Shown in pieces: positions 8,430-17,557 of a stretch of DNA of 64,000 nt. Within the stretch, counting starts at the first letter, position 1; each line of letters begins with the position of its first letter. Source of the stretch: Rhodoferax sp. U11-2br (GTDB taxonomy: Bacteria > Pseudomonadota > Gammaproteobacteria > Burkholderiales > Burkholderiaceae_C); contig NZ_JAHFZF010000009.1 of assembly GCF_018619435.1 (NCBI RefSeq), forward strand, positions 62,001-126,000. Direction: 5' to 3'. Position numbers and translations under genes: made by a program. The notes beneath the pieces were generated by a model, which made no database searches, had not been told where the DNA came from, and was given only the letters and a program-made list of their open reading frames with translations.

Positions 8430-9065
8430 ATGATGAAACGTGTTGTGCTCGACTGGGTGGCGGTGCTCGTGAGTTATTTCCTGCTCGGGCTGATCCGCAT
8501 CCTGACCGGCTCCCAGGCGCGCTGGTGGGGCTGCCCGCCCAAGGCCTTGCAGCGCATCTATTTCGCCAACCACCAGAGCCATGCCGACCTGGTGATGATC
8601 TGGGCCGCGCTGCCCAAGGAGCTGCGCCACAACACCCGTGCGGTGGCGGCGCGCGACTACTGGACACGCACCCCGTTCAAACACTGGCTCACCAGCGCGG
8701 TGTTCAATGTGATCTACGTGTCACGTGATCGCCAGGCCAGCGAGGACCCGCTGGAGCCGCTGATCGAGGCCATGAGCCACGGCGACTCGCTGATCCTGTT
8801 TCCCGAGGGCACCCGCGGTTTTGCCGACGAACCCCAGGCCTTCAAGGCCGGGCTCTACAACCTGGCGCTCAAGTTCCCCGAGGTGGAACTGGTGCCGGCC
8901 TGGATCAACAATGTGCAGCGGGTCATGCCCAAGGGTGAGGTGGTGCCGGTGCCGGTGCTGTGTTCGGTGACCTTCGGGGTGCCGATGCAGGTCTTGCCCG
9001 GCGAAGACTGCCCAACTTTTTTGCAGCGTGCCCGCCTGGCGGTGCTGGCGCTGCGCGACGTTTGA
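8430..9065 (+). CDS. 1-acyl-sn-glycerol-3-phosphate acyltransferase-like protein
   Basis: Protein of 211 residues of the PlsC acyltransferase family. The NHQSHAD motif (about residues 48-54, HX4D catalytic pair) and FPEGTRG (about 125-131, phosphate binding) are intact, and an N-terminal hydrophobic segment anchors it to the inner membrane. It would acylate lysophosphatidic acid or a related acceptor. The next gene looks like a CDP-diacylglycerol synthase, which consumes the product, so the pair probably acts in phospholipid synthesis. Confidence 0.9.
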   Translation: MMKRVVLDWVAVLVSYFLLGLIRILTGSQARWWGCPPKALQRIYFANHQSHADLVMIWAALPKELRHNTRAVAARDYWTRTPFKHWLTSAVFNVIYVSRDRQASEDPLEPLIEAMSHGDSLILFPEGTRGFADEPQAFKAGLYNLALKFPEVELVPAWINNVQRVMPKGEVVPVPVLCSVTFGVPMQVLPGEDCPTFLQRARLAVLALRDV

Positions 9066-9078
9066 AAGTATCAGAACC

Positions 9079-10077
9079 ATGCATCGGGCCCTGAGAAACC
9101 TCAACCCCACCGAACAGATCGGTGCGCTGTTCATCATCGTGTTTGGCCTGCTGATGGTCGGCGGGCTGGTGATTTTTTTGCGCTCCATGCGCGAGTTTGA
9201 CGACCCGCAGCAAGGCGCACAACACCGCGACGAGCTGGACCGGCTGACCCAGCTGCTCAAAACCAGCTGGCTGCTGGTGTTTGTGTTCTGGCTGGCCTGG
9301 CTGGCCGGGGACATCTCACGCCTGGTCTTGTTTGCGCTGGGTTCGTTTTTTGCGCTGCGCGAGTTTCTGACACTCTCACCCACCCGCCATGGCGACCACC
9401 GCAGCCTGGTGCTGGCGTTTTTTGTCATCCTGCCGTGCCAGTACTGGCTGGTGGGCACCGGGCAGGTGGCGCTGTTCACGGTGTTCATCCCGGTCTATGT
9501 GTTTCTGGCGCTGCCGGTGACCAGCGTGCTGGCCAACGACCCCAAACAGTTTCTGGAGCGCAACGCCAAGCTGCAGTGGGGCATCATGGTGTGTATTTAC
9601 GGCATGAGCCATGTGCCGGCGCTGCTGCTGCTCAAGTTCCCGCACTACAACCACAAAAACGCGTTTCTGGTGCTGTTTCTGGTGCTGGTGGTGCAAACCT
9701 GCATGGTCACCCAGCACCTGGTGTCACACCGGCTGATGCAGCTGGGCAAACGCCCGGCGGTGCCCGCCATCAGCCAGAGTTTCATCTGGCGCGCCTGGCG
9801 GGCGGGCATGGCCGCAGGCAGCCTGATGGGGGCCTTGTTGTCGGGCATCACCCCCTTTGTGCCGGGCCAGGCGTTTGCGCTGTCTTTCATTGCGTGTGCC
9901 GCAGGCAGCATGGGGCACCTGGTGATGAAGGCCCTCAAACGCGACCGGGGTGTCCCGATGTGGCGCGGCCAGCGCACCGCCGTCACTGGCGCAGGCGGTA
10001 TGCTTGACCACATCGACGCGCTGTGTTTTGCAGCGCCCGTGTTTTTCTACTCCGCCAGATGGTATTTCAAGCTCTAG
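9079..10077 (+). CDS. phosphatidate cytidylyltransferase (CdsA-like)
   Basis: Polytopic membrane protein of 332 residues with about eight hydrophobic segments. The C-terminal segment KALKRDRGVPMWRG, a glycine-rich stretch and LDHIDALCFAAPVFF matches the CDP-diacylglycerol synthase signature layout (S/A-x2-KR..., GGxxDRxDS), which binds CTP and metal. It differs from the canonical aspartate arrangement by having His in place of Arg (LDHID). The reaction would be phosphatidate + CTP to CDP-diacylglycerol. It lies 13 nt after the acyltransferase gene. The TAG stop lies inside a palindromic repeat copy (10065-10110). Confidence 0.88.
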   Translation: MHRALRNLNPTEQIGALFIIVFGLLMVGGLVIFLRSMREFDDPQQGAQHRDELDRLTQLLKTSWLLVFVFWLAWLAGDISRLVLFALGSFFALREFLTLSPTRHGDHRSLVLAFFVILPCQYWLVGTGQVALFTVFIPVYVFLALPVTSVLANDPKQFLERNAKLQWGIMVCIYGMSHVPALLLLKFPHYNHKNAFLVLFLVLVVQTCMVTQHLVSHRLMQLGKRPAVPAISQSFIWRAWRAGMAAGSLMGALLSGITPFVPGQAFALSFIACAAGSMGHLVMKALKRDRGVPMWRGQRTAVTGAGGMLDHIDALCFAAPVFFYSARWYFKL

Positions 10078-10110
10078 CCCTTATTCAATAAGGGCATAAA
10101 GCTATATATC
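10065..10110 (+). repeat. dispersed palindromic repeat, copy at cdsA 3' end
   Basis: The CTCTAGCCCTTAT arm, ATAAGGGC return arm and AGCTATATAT tail match the family core. The arms form a short hairpin. The TAG of CTCTAG is the stop codon of the CdsA-like gene, so the element overlaps its last codons; the rest fills the gap before ruvC. Confidence 0.8.
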
Positions 10111-10136
10111 TTGCAGCAAACCAGAGCCCCATCACC

Positions 10137-10697
10137 ATGAGAATCCTCGGCATTGACCCGGGCCTGCGCACCACCGGTTTTGGCCTGGTGGACAGCGACG
10201 GCGGCACGCTGAGTTATGTAGCCAGCGGCACCATCAGCACCATCCACATCGAAAAAGACCAGCTGCCCGCACGCCTGAAAGTGCTGTTTGACGGCGTGCG
10301 TGAGGTGGTGGCGCGGTACCAGCCGGATGCGGCCTCGGTCGAGATTGTGTTTGTCAACGTCAACCCGCAGTCCACCCTGCTGCTGGGCCAGGCGCGTGGC
10401 GCCATCGTGACGGCGCTGGTCTCGGCCGACCTGCCGGTGGCCGAATACACCGCCTTGCAGATGAAGCAGGCGGTGGTGGGTTATGGCCGTGCCGACAAGA
10501 CCCAGATCCAGGAAATGGTGCGCCGCCTGCTGGCCTTACCCGGCCTGCCCGGGCCAGATGCAGCCGATGCCCTGGGCCTGGCCATCACCCACGCCCACGC
10601 CGCCACCTCAATGGCCCGTCTGGCCCAGGCCAAAGGCGTCGGTGGGGTGCAGCAGCAGACCCAAAAGGCGGCTTACAAGGGCGGGCGCAGCCGCTGA
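10137..10697 (+). CDS. ruvC: Holliday junction resolvase RuvC
   Basis: Protein of 186 residues. Catalytic acidic residues are visible in [11 protein letters not shown] (Asp7), [22 protein letters not shown] (Glu) and [14 protein letters not shown] (two Asp). RuvC cleaves Holliday junctions with RuvAB during recombination repair. ruvA and ruvB are not adjacent; the regulator gene downstream is convergent. Confidence 0.97.
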   Translation: MRILGIDPGLRTTGFGLVDSDGGTLSYVASGTISTIHIEKDQLPARLKVLFDGVREVVARYQPDAASVEIVFVNVNPQSTLLLGQARGAIVTALVSADLPVAEYTALQMKQAVVGYGRADKTQIQEMVRRLLALPGLPGPDAADALGLAITHAHAATSMARLAQAKGVGGVQQQTQKAAYKGGRSR

Positions 10698-10757
10698 AGC
10701 TGCACACCGAGGTCATGCGGATGCCACACAAACGAAGCATCTGCACACCACAGCCTG

Positions 10758-11564
10758 TCAGGTCCCTGCCGACTCTGTCGAAAAGTAACGACGCGGCTCC
10801 ATTCCCAGCGCACGCTTGAACATCGCGGTGAAAGCGCTCGCACTGCGGTAACCCAGTTTTTCGGCCACCCGCGCAACAGGCACGCCGTTGGCCAGGTGGC
10901 CGAGTGCTTCGACCAGGCGGGCCTGCTGGCGCCACTGCCGAAAACTCATCCCTGTTTCACTCTGGAATTGCCGTGCCAAAGTGCGACTGCTGACGGCTTG
11001 TTGTGCGGCCAGCGTCTCCAGCGTCTCGTGACTGTCCGGGTTGGCGACCAGCTCCTGGCACAGGCTGTGCATGCGCGTCTCACCCGGCATCGGCAGATAC
11101 AACGCCGGAATTTTCAGGAAACGCAGTTCCAGCAAGATCAATTCAGCGATGCGCCCCGCCCGGCCAGCGCGCTCGTAGGCCAATGGCTCGTCAAGCAGGG
11201 CCAGGATCAAAGCCCGCAGCAGCGGGCTGACCTCGAGCAGACAACAGGTTTCGGGCAAGTCGGGGGCCGCATCGCTACGGATGTAGAGCGTGCGCATTTC
11301 CACACTGCCTAGCATGATCACGCGGTGCGTGGTGTTGGCTGGAATCCAGACGCCCCGCACCGGCGGCACCACCCAGCAGCCGACTTCGGTCTCAACGCGC
11401 ATGACGCCGCTGCCCGCATAGATCAACTGGGCACGCGGATGGCTGTGCGCCGGTGTTTCGCCACCCCGGTAATTGCGCGCCTTGGCGGTGACCGGGTGCG
11501 GCAGCGTCTGGTGCTCATCGTCATGGGCCCAGCTCGCGGAATGCTTGGAAGATGTCCAATTCAC
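10758..11564 (-). CDS. AraC-family transcriptional regulator with cupin sensor
   Basis: Protein of 268 residues. The N terminus is a cupin (HSHPRAQLIYAGSGVMRVET, then WVVPPVRGVWIPANTTH), which would bind the effector. The C terminus holds the double helix-turn-helix of AraC proteins (SSRTLARQFQSETGMSFRQWRQ and VARVAEKLGYRSASAFTAMFKRALG). The cupin plus HTH layout and the position divergent from an MFS exporter resemble the NimR/NimT arrangement, so it probably controls that exporter. A 12-bp palindrome lies between the two genes. Confidence 0.9.
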   Translation of the reverse strand: MNWTSSKHSASWAHDDEHQTLPHPVTAKARNYRGGETPAHSHPRAQLIYAGSGVMRVETEVGCWVVPPVRGVWIPANTTHRVIMLGSVEMRTLYIRSDAAPDLPETCCLLEVSPLLRALILALLDEPLAYERAGRAGRIAELILLELRFLKIPALYLPMPGETRMHSLCQELVANPDSHETLETLAAQQAVSSRTLARQFQSETGMSFRQWRQQARLVEALGHLANGVPVARVAEKLGYRSASAFTAMFKRALGMEPRRYFSTESAGT

Positions 11565-11572
11565 GATATATT

Positions 11573-11584
11573 TTGTCAGGACAA
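11573..11584. promoter_or_regulatory. candidate operator between AraC regulator and fsr
   Basis: Palindrome TTGTC-AG-GACAA, 8 nt upstream of the regulator start and about 55 nt upstream of the exporter start. Its position suits autoregulation and control of the exporter, but no protein-binding evidence can be read from the sequence. Confidence 0.35.
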
Positions 11585-11638
11585 CATGGAATCGGTCATT
11601 CTAGACTCGCGCCTCCTCCCTGAATTGAGCGTCTCTCC

Positions 11639-12862
11639 ATGGAAATAAAACTTGCGACGGCCAACGCCAGCTTCCCGATACCGCCCGCACCCGATGCCCT
11701 GAGCCGCACCACCTACCCGGTGATTGCGGCCATCAGCTTCTCTCACATGTTGAACGACATGATGCAGTCGGTGCTGTTGGCCATTTATCCGATGTTGAAG
11801 CTCGGCCTGCACCTGAGCTTTGGCCAGATTGGGCTGATCACGCTGGTGTACCAAATCACCGCGTCACTGCTTCAGCCGCTGATCGGCCTCTACACCGACC
11901 GCCGACCCATGCCCTACTCTCTGAGCGTTGGTATGGGCTTCACCCTGGTGGGACTGCTTTCATTGGCACATGCGAGCAGCTTTGTCTCGGTCTTGATGTC
12001 AGCCATGTTGATTGGCATGGGCTCATCGGTGTTTCACCCTGAATCCTCCCGTGTGGCACGCATGGCGGCTGGCAGTCAGCCCGGTTTGGCGCAGTCGCTG
12101 TTCCAGATTGGTGGCAACCTCGGTTCGGCCATCGGCCCGCTACTCGCCGCGTTGATCATCGTGCCGCATGGGCAAGGCAGTGCGGCCTGGTTCTCGCTGG
12201 CAGCTTTGGTCGGCATCGTTGTGCTCAGTTTTGTTGGCCATTGGTCCAAGCAACATGGGGCCAACTTCAGGAAGCGCATGCAGGCGCACACCGGCAATGG
12301 CTTGAGTCGCCGCCAGATCGGCTGGTCACTGGCGATCCTTGGCCTGCTGATGTTCTCGAAGTTCTTCTATATGACCAGCCTGAGCAGCTACTACACCTTC
12401 TACCTGATGGAGAAGTTTGGCCTGCCAATCGACGCCGCACAGCTTTACCTGTTTGCCTTTCTTTTTGCTGTAGCAGTTGGCACCGTGCTGGGCGGACCAA
12501 TCGGTGACCGGATAGGACGCAAGTGGGTGATCTGGTTATCGATCCTCGGCGTTGCCCCCTTCACCCTGCTGCTGCCGCATGTCAACCTGTTCTGGACCGG
12601 TGTGCTCTCGGTGATCATCGGCGCGATTCTGGCCTCCGCCTTCTCGGCCATCCTGGTTTATGCCCAGGAACTCGTTCCGGGCAAGGTGGGCGCCATCTCT
12701 GGACTGTTTTTTGGTTTCGCCTTCGGCATGGGGGGTATTGGCGCTGCACTGCTTGGCCAACTGGCCGATGCCACCAGCATCGAAACGGTTTACCGGGTCT
12801 GCGCCTTCCTGCCACTGATCGGTCTGCTGACGGCCTTTCTGCCAACCATCAAGAAACCGTGA
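11639..12862 (+). CDS. fsr: MFS exporter, fosmidomycin-resistance (Fsr) type
   Basis: Protein of 407 residues with twelve predicted membrane helices. The first helix region SFSHMLNDMMQSVLLAIYP and the following GQIGLITLVYQITASLLQP closely follow the Escherichia coli fosmidomycin-resistance exporter pattern as I recall it, and GGPIGDRIGRKWVIW is the mid-protein MFS loop motif. It would extrude fosmidomycin-like or other small molecules by proton antiport. Its own divergent AraC regulator lies directly upstream. Confidence 0.9.
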   Translation: MEIKLATANASFPIPPAPDALSRTTYPVIAAISFSHMLNDMMQSVLLAIYPMLKLGLHLSFGQIGLITLVYQITASLLQPLIGLYTDRRPMPYSLSVGMGFTLVGLLSLAHASSFVSVLMSAMLIGMGSSVFHPESSRVARMAAGSQPGLAQSLFQIGGNLGSAIGPLLAALIIVPHGQGSAAWFSLAALVGIVVLSFVGHWSKQHGANFRKRMQAHTGNGLSRRQIGWSLAILGLLMFSKFFYMTSLSSYYTFYLMEKFGLPIDAAQLYLFAFLFAVAVGTVLGGPIGDRIGRKWVIWLSILGVAPFTLLLPHVNLFWTGVLSVIIGAILASAFSAILVYAQELVPGKVGAISGLFFGFAFGMGGIGAALLGQLADATSIETVYRVCAFLPLIGLLTAFLPTIKKP

Positions 12863-12902
12863 TCCCCTGGCTGCGGCTGGCGTCCTCAACAAACTGACGC
12901 CG

Positions 12903-13079
12903 TTACGCCAAACGCTCCAGGATCAGCACCGCAAAAAAGCCAAACGCGGCCACCAGCGTCCATTTGAGCACTTTGAGCCCCCAGAGCCGGTAACGCTGCT
13001 GGCCAGTGCCGATGTAGAACACAAAACAGGCGACTGCCGAGAGCAGCAGCAACAGGATGGTCCAGCGAAACAGCAGCAT
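12903..13079 (-). CDS. small membrane protein, 58 residues
   Basis: A short frame, ATG at 13079 to TAA at 12903, encoding two hydrophobic helices (FRWTILLLLLSAVACFVFYI and VAAFGFFAVLILERLA) joined by a basic loop QQRYRLWGLKVLKW. The clean hydrophobic-basic-hydrophobic pattern supports a real small inner-membrane protein. It follows lpxC by 20 nt on the same strand, so it is probably the last gene of that transcript. Function unknown; Shine-Dalgarno weak. Confidence 0.65.
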   Translation of the reverse strand: MLLFRWTILLLLLSAVACFVFYIGTGQQRYRLWGLKVLKWTLVAAFGFFAVLILERLA

Positions 13080-13099
13080 GGTGACAGGCTAAGCGGTCT

Positions 13100-14023
13100 T
13101 CACCAGGCCCGGGCCAGTTTGGCAAAACCCTGTGGCGCGTTTTTCTCGTCGTCAAAACTCACCACGTCCCAGGCCTCGGGGTGGTTCAGCAACTCACGCA
13201 GCAGCAGGTTGTTGAGCCCGTGGCCGGAGCGAAACGCGCTGTAGGCTGCCAGCAGGGGTTTGCCCAGCAGGTACAAATCGCCCATCGCGTCCAGGATTTT
13301 GTGTTTGACAAACTCGTCGTCATAACGCAGACCACCGGCGTTGAGCACCTTGTAGTCGTCCATGACGATGGCGTTGTCCAGGCCGCCACCGAGCGCCAGG
13401 CCATTGGCACGCATCATCTCCACATCCTTGGTGAAGCCGAAGGTGCGCGCACGTGCGATGTCTTTGGAGTAAGAACCCGTGCCCATGTCAAACACCACAC
13501 GCTGGCCGGTGGAGTCCACCGCCGGGTGGCTGAAGTCGATCTCAAAACTGAGCTGGTAGCCGTGGTAGGGCGTGAGCCGGGCCCACTTGACGTTGTTGCC
13601 CTCACCCTGGCGCACTTCCACTGGCTTGAGGATGCGTACAAACCGGCGTGGCGCGTTCTGCAACTCGATGCCCGCACTTTGCAGCAGAAACACAAACGAG
13701 GCGGCAGAGCCATCGAGGATGGGCACCTCTTCGGCGGTGATGTCGACATACAGGTTGTCCACCCCCAAGCCAGCACAGGCCGACATCAGGTGTTCCACCG
13801 TGTGCACCTTGGCCTGGCCATGCGAGATGGTCGAGGCCATACGGGTGTCGGTGACGGCCTGCGCCGACACCGCGATGTCCACCACCTGCGGCAGGTCGAC
13901 CCGGCGAAACACAATGCCGGTGTCTGGCTGCGCCGGGCGCAAGGTGATTTCCACCCGCTGCCCGCTGTGCAGGCCTACACCCACGGCGCGGGTCAGGGAT
14001 TTGAGAGTTCTTTGTTTCAGCAC
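13100..14023 (-). CDS. lpxC: UDP-3-O-acyl-N-acetylglucosamine deacetylase
   Basis: Protein of 307 residues, the committed zinc-dependent step of lipid A synthesis. His74 and His78 of HTVEHLMSA, and the downstream [14 protein letters not shown] with His and Asp near residues 238-242, are the zinc ligands; [15 protein letters not shown] carries the catalytic His. Length agrees with the family. It follows the dcw cluster as in many proteobacteria, although a DUF3334-like gene is interposed between ftsZ and lpxC. Confidence 0.97.
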   Translation of the reverse strand: MLKQRTLKSLTRAVGVGLHSGQRVEITLRPAQPDTGIVFRRVDLPQVVDIAVSAQAVTDTRMASTISHGQAKVHTVEHLMSACAGLGVDNLYVDITAEEVPILDGSAASFVFLLQSAGIELQNAPRRFVRILKPVEVRQGEGNNVKWARLTPYHGYQLSFEIDFSHPAVDSTGQRVVFDMGTGSYSKDIARARTFGFTKDVEMMRANGLALGGGLDNAIVMDDYKVLNAGGLRYDDEFVKHKILDAMGDLYLLGKPLLAAYSAFRSGHGLNNLLLRELLNHPEAWDVVSFDDEKNAPQGFAKLARAW

Positions 14024-14096
14024 GGCTTGATTTTACGTTTGAGGGCACAGCCCCACGCCAAGTCGGGGCGACTACAAGTGCTGCGGCGCGGCCTGC

Positions 14097-14795
14097 TTAC
14101 ATGCCCAGGGAGCGCAGCAACTCCTCATGGTTGACGGCGTCTGCGTCGCTCACCGCGGTGTCCGGAGCGGTGTTGCGCCCGGCATTCACTTCAGCCAGCA
14201 CATCGTCGGGGTTGACTTCCTTGGCATCAAAGTCGTGTAACTTGATAAATTCGGCGCGGTCCACCGCCAGTTCCAGGTAGAAGATGTTGTTTTTGCCGGT
14301 GTAGAAGGTCACCCGGCGGGCTTCCGGGTTGTCGAGCTGGGTGTCGACACTGAGCATCACCTGTTTGTTGAGCACCAGCATCTTGGGCTGGTTCTGGGTG
14401 ATGTGGGTCTGCAATTCCCGACGCACCTTGCCGGTGAAGTCACCCACAATCTGGTTCATCAGCTCACCCATGATGTTGCTGACCTCATCAGCGGTGTGCG
14501 ACATGGCCAACTCACTCTTGGGCATGCCCATGTTGATCATGTAACTCTCGTACAGCTCCATCGCGGTTTGTGAGGAGAAGTTCAGCACCACCAGGCCAGA
14601 AAAGCCGCCGTCAAACAGCACAAAACAGCCAATGTCCGGCTTCAGGCAGGTTTTGGTGATGCGCTGGACCATGCCGGAATAGTTGATCTGGCAGTTGGTG
14701 GCGACATTCAGCACACGGGTGACTGAATTGCACAAACTGATCAGCAGGTCCTCGGTGCCATAGACCACGTCACTCACTTGCTCTTGCTTGCTCAT
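14097..14795 (-). CDS. DUF3334 / CheX-like protein
   Basis: Protein of 232 residues. Two halves resemble CheC/CheX-type alpha-beta folds: an early CFVLFDGGFSGLVVLNFS strand pair, then helix DEVSNIMGELMNQIVGDFTGKV with the E-x-x-N spacing seen in CheX/CheC phosphatases. The last residues EELLRSLGM resemble the tail of FliN/CheC proteins. I recall this type as DUF3334, role undefined; an inhibitor or phosphatase role in chemotaxis-like signalling would be inference. It sits between ftsZ and lpxC in the same orientation, 73 nt before lpxC. Confidence 0.7.
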   Translation of the reverse strand: MSKQEQVSDVVYGTEDLLISLCNSVTRVLNVATNCQINYSGMVQRITKTCLKPDIGCFVLFDGGFSGLVVLNFSSQTAMELYESYMINMGMPKSELAMSHTADEVSNIMGELMNQIVGDFTGKVRRELQTHITQNQPKMLVLNKQVMLSVDTQLDNPEARRVTFYTGKNNIFYLELAVDRAEFIKLHDFDAKEVNPDDVLAEVNAGRNTAPDTAVSDADAVNHEELLRSLGM

Positions 14796-14853
14796 GTCAA
14801 ACCTCTCGGATCAAAACAGGGACTGTACAGCAGCGTCTGCCGAACCACACGCC

Positions 14854-14905
14854 GGTGGCCAAGTCAATTTGGCCACCCGCAGCATGCGCTGGCGGGTGAC
14901 CCGCC
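14854..14905 (-). terminator. two hairpins after ftsZ
   Basis: Right after the ftsZ stop come GGCGGGT-G-ACCCGCC (14891-14905) and GGTGGCCAA-6 nt-TTGGCCACC (14854-14877), both perfect inverted repeats. There is no T-run, so a factor-independent terminator is uncertain, but two strong hairpins at the end of the dcw cluster suggest transcript ending or 3' protection. Confidence 0.45.
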
Positions 14906-14909
14906 GGGC

Positions 14910-16166
14910 TCAGTCCGCCTGCTTGCGCAAAAACGCCGGGATCTCGAAGTCATCCATGCCACCGCTGGACAAGGCATCCACCTTGGCGGCGGCACTGGTG
15001 CGGTCACGCGTGCGCCAGACACTGGGGGTGGCCATCGAGCCATAGTCAGGTGCGCTGCGACCCAGCGTGGTGGAGGCCAAACCGGTGACCTGGTTGCTGC
15101 TGACCGGGTTGTCCAGCGTCGGCACATTAAACGGCACGTCATGGGTGCCGGTGCGCAACTGAACCTGCTGCTGCGGCGGTGCCACCACCAGCTTGGGACG
15201 CACACCCTGGCGGCTCAGGCCGGTGGCCACCACGGTGACCCGAATGTGGTCACCCAAGTGGTCGTCATAAGCGGTGCCGTAGATCACATGCGCGTCGGGC
15301 GAGGCGTAGGCACGGATGGTGTTCATCGCCAGCTTGGATTCACTCAGTTTGAGGGAGCCCTTGGCGGCGGTGATCAGCACCAGCACGCCCTTGGCGCCCG
15401 ACAGGTCGATGCCTTCGAGCAGCGGGCAGGCCACCGCCTGTTCGGCAGCGATGCGGGCGCGGTCCGGGCCAGCGGCCACGGCGGTACCCATCATCGCCTT
15501 GCCGGGTTCACCCATGACGGTGCGCACGTCTTCAAAGTCGACGTTCACATGGCCAGGCACATTGATGATCTCGGCAATACCACCGACGGCGTTTTTCAGC
15601 ACATCGTTGGCGTGGGCAAAGGCGTCGTCCTGCGTGGCGTCGTCGCCCAGCACTTCGAGCAGCTTTTCGTTGAGCACCACAATCAGGGAGTCCACATTGG
15701 CTTCGAGCTCGGTCAGGCCGCTGTCGGCGTTGGCCATGCGGCGGGCGCCTTCAAACTCGAACGGCTTGGTCACCACCCCCACGGTCAGGATGCCCATCTC
15801 ACGGGCGACGCGGGCAATCACCGGTGCCGCACCGGTGCCAGTGCCACCACCCATACCGGCGGTGATGAACAACATGTGCGCGCCGTTGATGGCTTCGCGG
15901 ATGTGCTCCACCGCCAGTTCAGCGGCGTCACGCGCCTTGTCGGGCTTGCTGCCTGCGCCCAGGCCGGTGCTGCCGAGCTGGATGATGCGGTGCGCGTCAC
16001 TGGTGGACAGCGCTTGTGCGTCGGTGTTGGCGCAAATGAACTCAACGCCTTGCACCGCACTGGCGATCATATGGGCCACGGCGTTGCCGCCGCCACCGCC
16101 CACACCAATCACCTTGATTTGTGTGCCTTGGTTGAATGTTTCTTCGTCAATGAGTTCGATAGGCAT
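14910..16166 (-). CDS. ftsZ: cell division protein FtsZ
   Basis: Protein of 418 residues, the tubulin-like GTPase that forms the Z ring. The GTP-binding loop GMGGGTGTGAAP and N-terminal KVIGVGGGGGNAVAHM are intact, and the conserved C-terminal peptide DDFEIPAFLRKQ, which binds FtsA and ZipA, is present after a variable linker. The start MPIELIDEE has a strong AAGGAG 8-9 nt upstream; the longer open frame to 16253 is rejected. It is last of the dcw genes and follows ftsA after 140 nt. Confidence 0.98.
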   Translation of the reverse strand: MPIELIDEETFNQGTQIKVIGVGGGGGNAVAHMIASAVQGVEFICANTDAQALSTSDAHRIIQLGSTGLGAGSKPDKARDAAELAVEHIREAINGAHMLFITAGMGGGTGTGAAPVIARVAREMGILTVGVVTKPFEFEGARRMANADSGLTELEANVDSLIVVLNEKLLEVLGDDATQDDAFAHANDVLKNAVGGIAEIINVPGHVNVDFEDVRTVMGEPGKAMMGTAVAAGPDRARIAAEQAVACPLLEGIDLSGAKGVLVLITAAKGSLKLSESKLAMNTIRAYASPDAHVIYGTAYDDHLGDHIRVTVVATGLSRQGVRPKLVVAPPQQQVQLRTGTHDVPFNVPTLDNPVSSNQVTGLASTTLGRSAPDYGSMATPSVWRTRDRTSAAAKVDALSSGGMDDFEIPAFLRKQAD

Positions 16167-16306
16167 GGTGTGCTCCTTGGGGGTGAATGCTGAAAAAGTT
16201 GTCAAAAAAATCTGGGTTGATGAAGGGGGCAGGATCGGGTGGCGGATCAGCACATCGCCATCGTCGTGACAGGCTGCCTTGCAGTTGGGAAGGGGGGTGC
16301 TTCATG

Positions 16307-17536
16307 CTAAAAATTACCTACAAACCAATCTTTGATGCCGCTGAACGCGGTTTTCATCGAACCGTTTTTCTGCGCCACCTTGAAACCACGCAGACGCGCC
16401 AGGCGGGCCTCTTCGAGCAGCCCCATCACGGTGGCGGCACGCGGCTGGGCCACCATGTCGGACAGAGCACCGGTGTATTTGGGAATGCCACGGCGCACCG
16501 GTTTGAGGAAGATGTCTTCACCCAGCTCGACCATGCCCGGCATGACACAGCTGCCACCGGTGAGCACAATGCCGCTGGAGAGCATTTCCTCAAAACCCGA
16601 TTCGCGCATCACCTGATGCACCAGGCTGAAAATCTCTTCGACACGCGGCTCGATCACACCAGCGAGTGCCTGGCGGCTCAGCATGCGCGGGCCCCGGTCA
16701 CCCAGGCCGGGCACCTCCACCTGCGCTTCGGGGTCGGCCAACAGTTGCTTGGCAAACCCGTTTTCGACCTTGATTTCTTCGGCGTCCTTGGTGGGGGTGC
16801 GCAGCGCCATCGCAATGTCACTGGTGATCAGGTCACCGGCAATCGGAATCACCGCAGTGTGGCGGATGGCGCCGTTGGTAAAAATGGCTAAATCCGTCGT
16901 GCCCGCCCCAATATCGACAAGGGCGACACCCAATTCGCGTTCGTCTTCGGTCAGCACCGACTGGCTGCTGGCCAGTGGGTTCAACATCAGTTGCTCCACC
17001 TCCAGGCCACAGCGGCGCACACATTTGATGATGTTCTCGGCAGCACTCTGAGCACCGGTGACGATGTGCACCTTGGCCTCCAAGCGGATGCCGCTCATGC
17101 CGATGGGCTCTTTCACGTCCTGGCCGTCGATGATGAATTCCTGCGGCTCCACCAGCAGCAGGCGCTGGTCGGTCGAGATGTTGATCGCCTTGGCGGTTTC
17201 CACCACCCGGGCCACGTCGGCGGCGCTGACTTCACGGTCCTTGATGGCAACCATGCCGTGGGAGTTGATGCCCCGGATGTGGCTGCCGGTGATGCCGGTG
17301 TAGACGCGTGTGATCTTGCAATCGGCCATGAACTCGGCTTCTTTCAAAGCCTGCTGGATGCTTTGCACGGTGGCGTCGATGTTGACCACCACACCGCGTT
17401 TGAGGCCGTTGCTGGGCGCCACGCCCAGACCCGCCAGTTTGAGGTGGCCGTCGGGCAACACTTCGGCCACCACCACCATCACCTTGGCGGTGCCGATGTC
17501 CAGACCAACAACCAAATCTTTGTACTCTTTTGCCAT
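16307..17536 (-). CDS. ftsA: cell division protein FtsA
   Basis: Actin-like ATPase of 409 residues that tethers FtsZ to the membrane. Visible are the phosphate-1 motif VGLDIGTAKVMVVVAE, the GAGTTDLAIFTNG phosphate-2 segment, SGIVLTGGSCVMPGM, and a C-terminal amphipathic tail GIKDWFVGNF that inserts in the membrane. Located between ftsQ and ftsZ as usual. Confidence 0.97.
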   Translation of the reverse strand: MAKEYKDLVVGLDIGTAKVMVVVAEVLPDGHLKLAGLGVAPSNGLKRGVVVNIDATVQSIQQALKEAEFMADCKITRVYTGITGSHIRGINSHGMVAIKDREVSAADVARVVETAKAINISTDQRLLLVEPQEFIIDGQDVKEPIGMSGIRLEAKVHIVTGAQSAAENIIKCVRRCGLEVEQLMLNPLASSQSVLTEDERELGVALVDIGAGTTDLAIFTNGAIRHTAVIPIAGDLITSDIAMALRTPTKDAEEIKVENGFAKQLLADPEAQVEVPGLGDRGPRMLSRQALAGVIEPRVEEIFSLVHQVMRESGFEEMLSSGIVLTGGSCVMPGMVELGEDIFLKPVRRGIPKYTGALSDMVAQPRAATVMGLLEEARLARLRGFKVAQKNGSMKTAFSGIKDWFVGNF

Positions 17537-17557
17537 GATGTCACCTGTTGTCTTGCA

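Noticed and set aside
14778..16193. Long plus-strand open frame (471 codons) opposite ftsZ
   Set aside because: Antisense shadow of a GC-rich gene: His/Gly/Arg-rich translation without any domain, while the minus strand encodes a full FtsZ.
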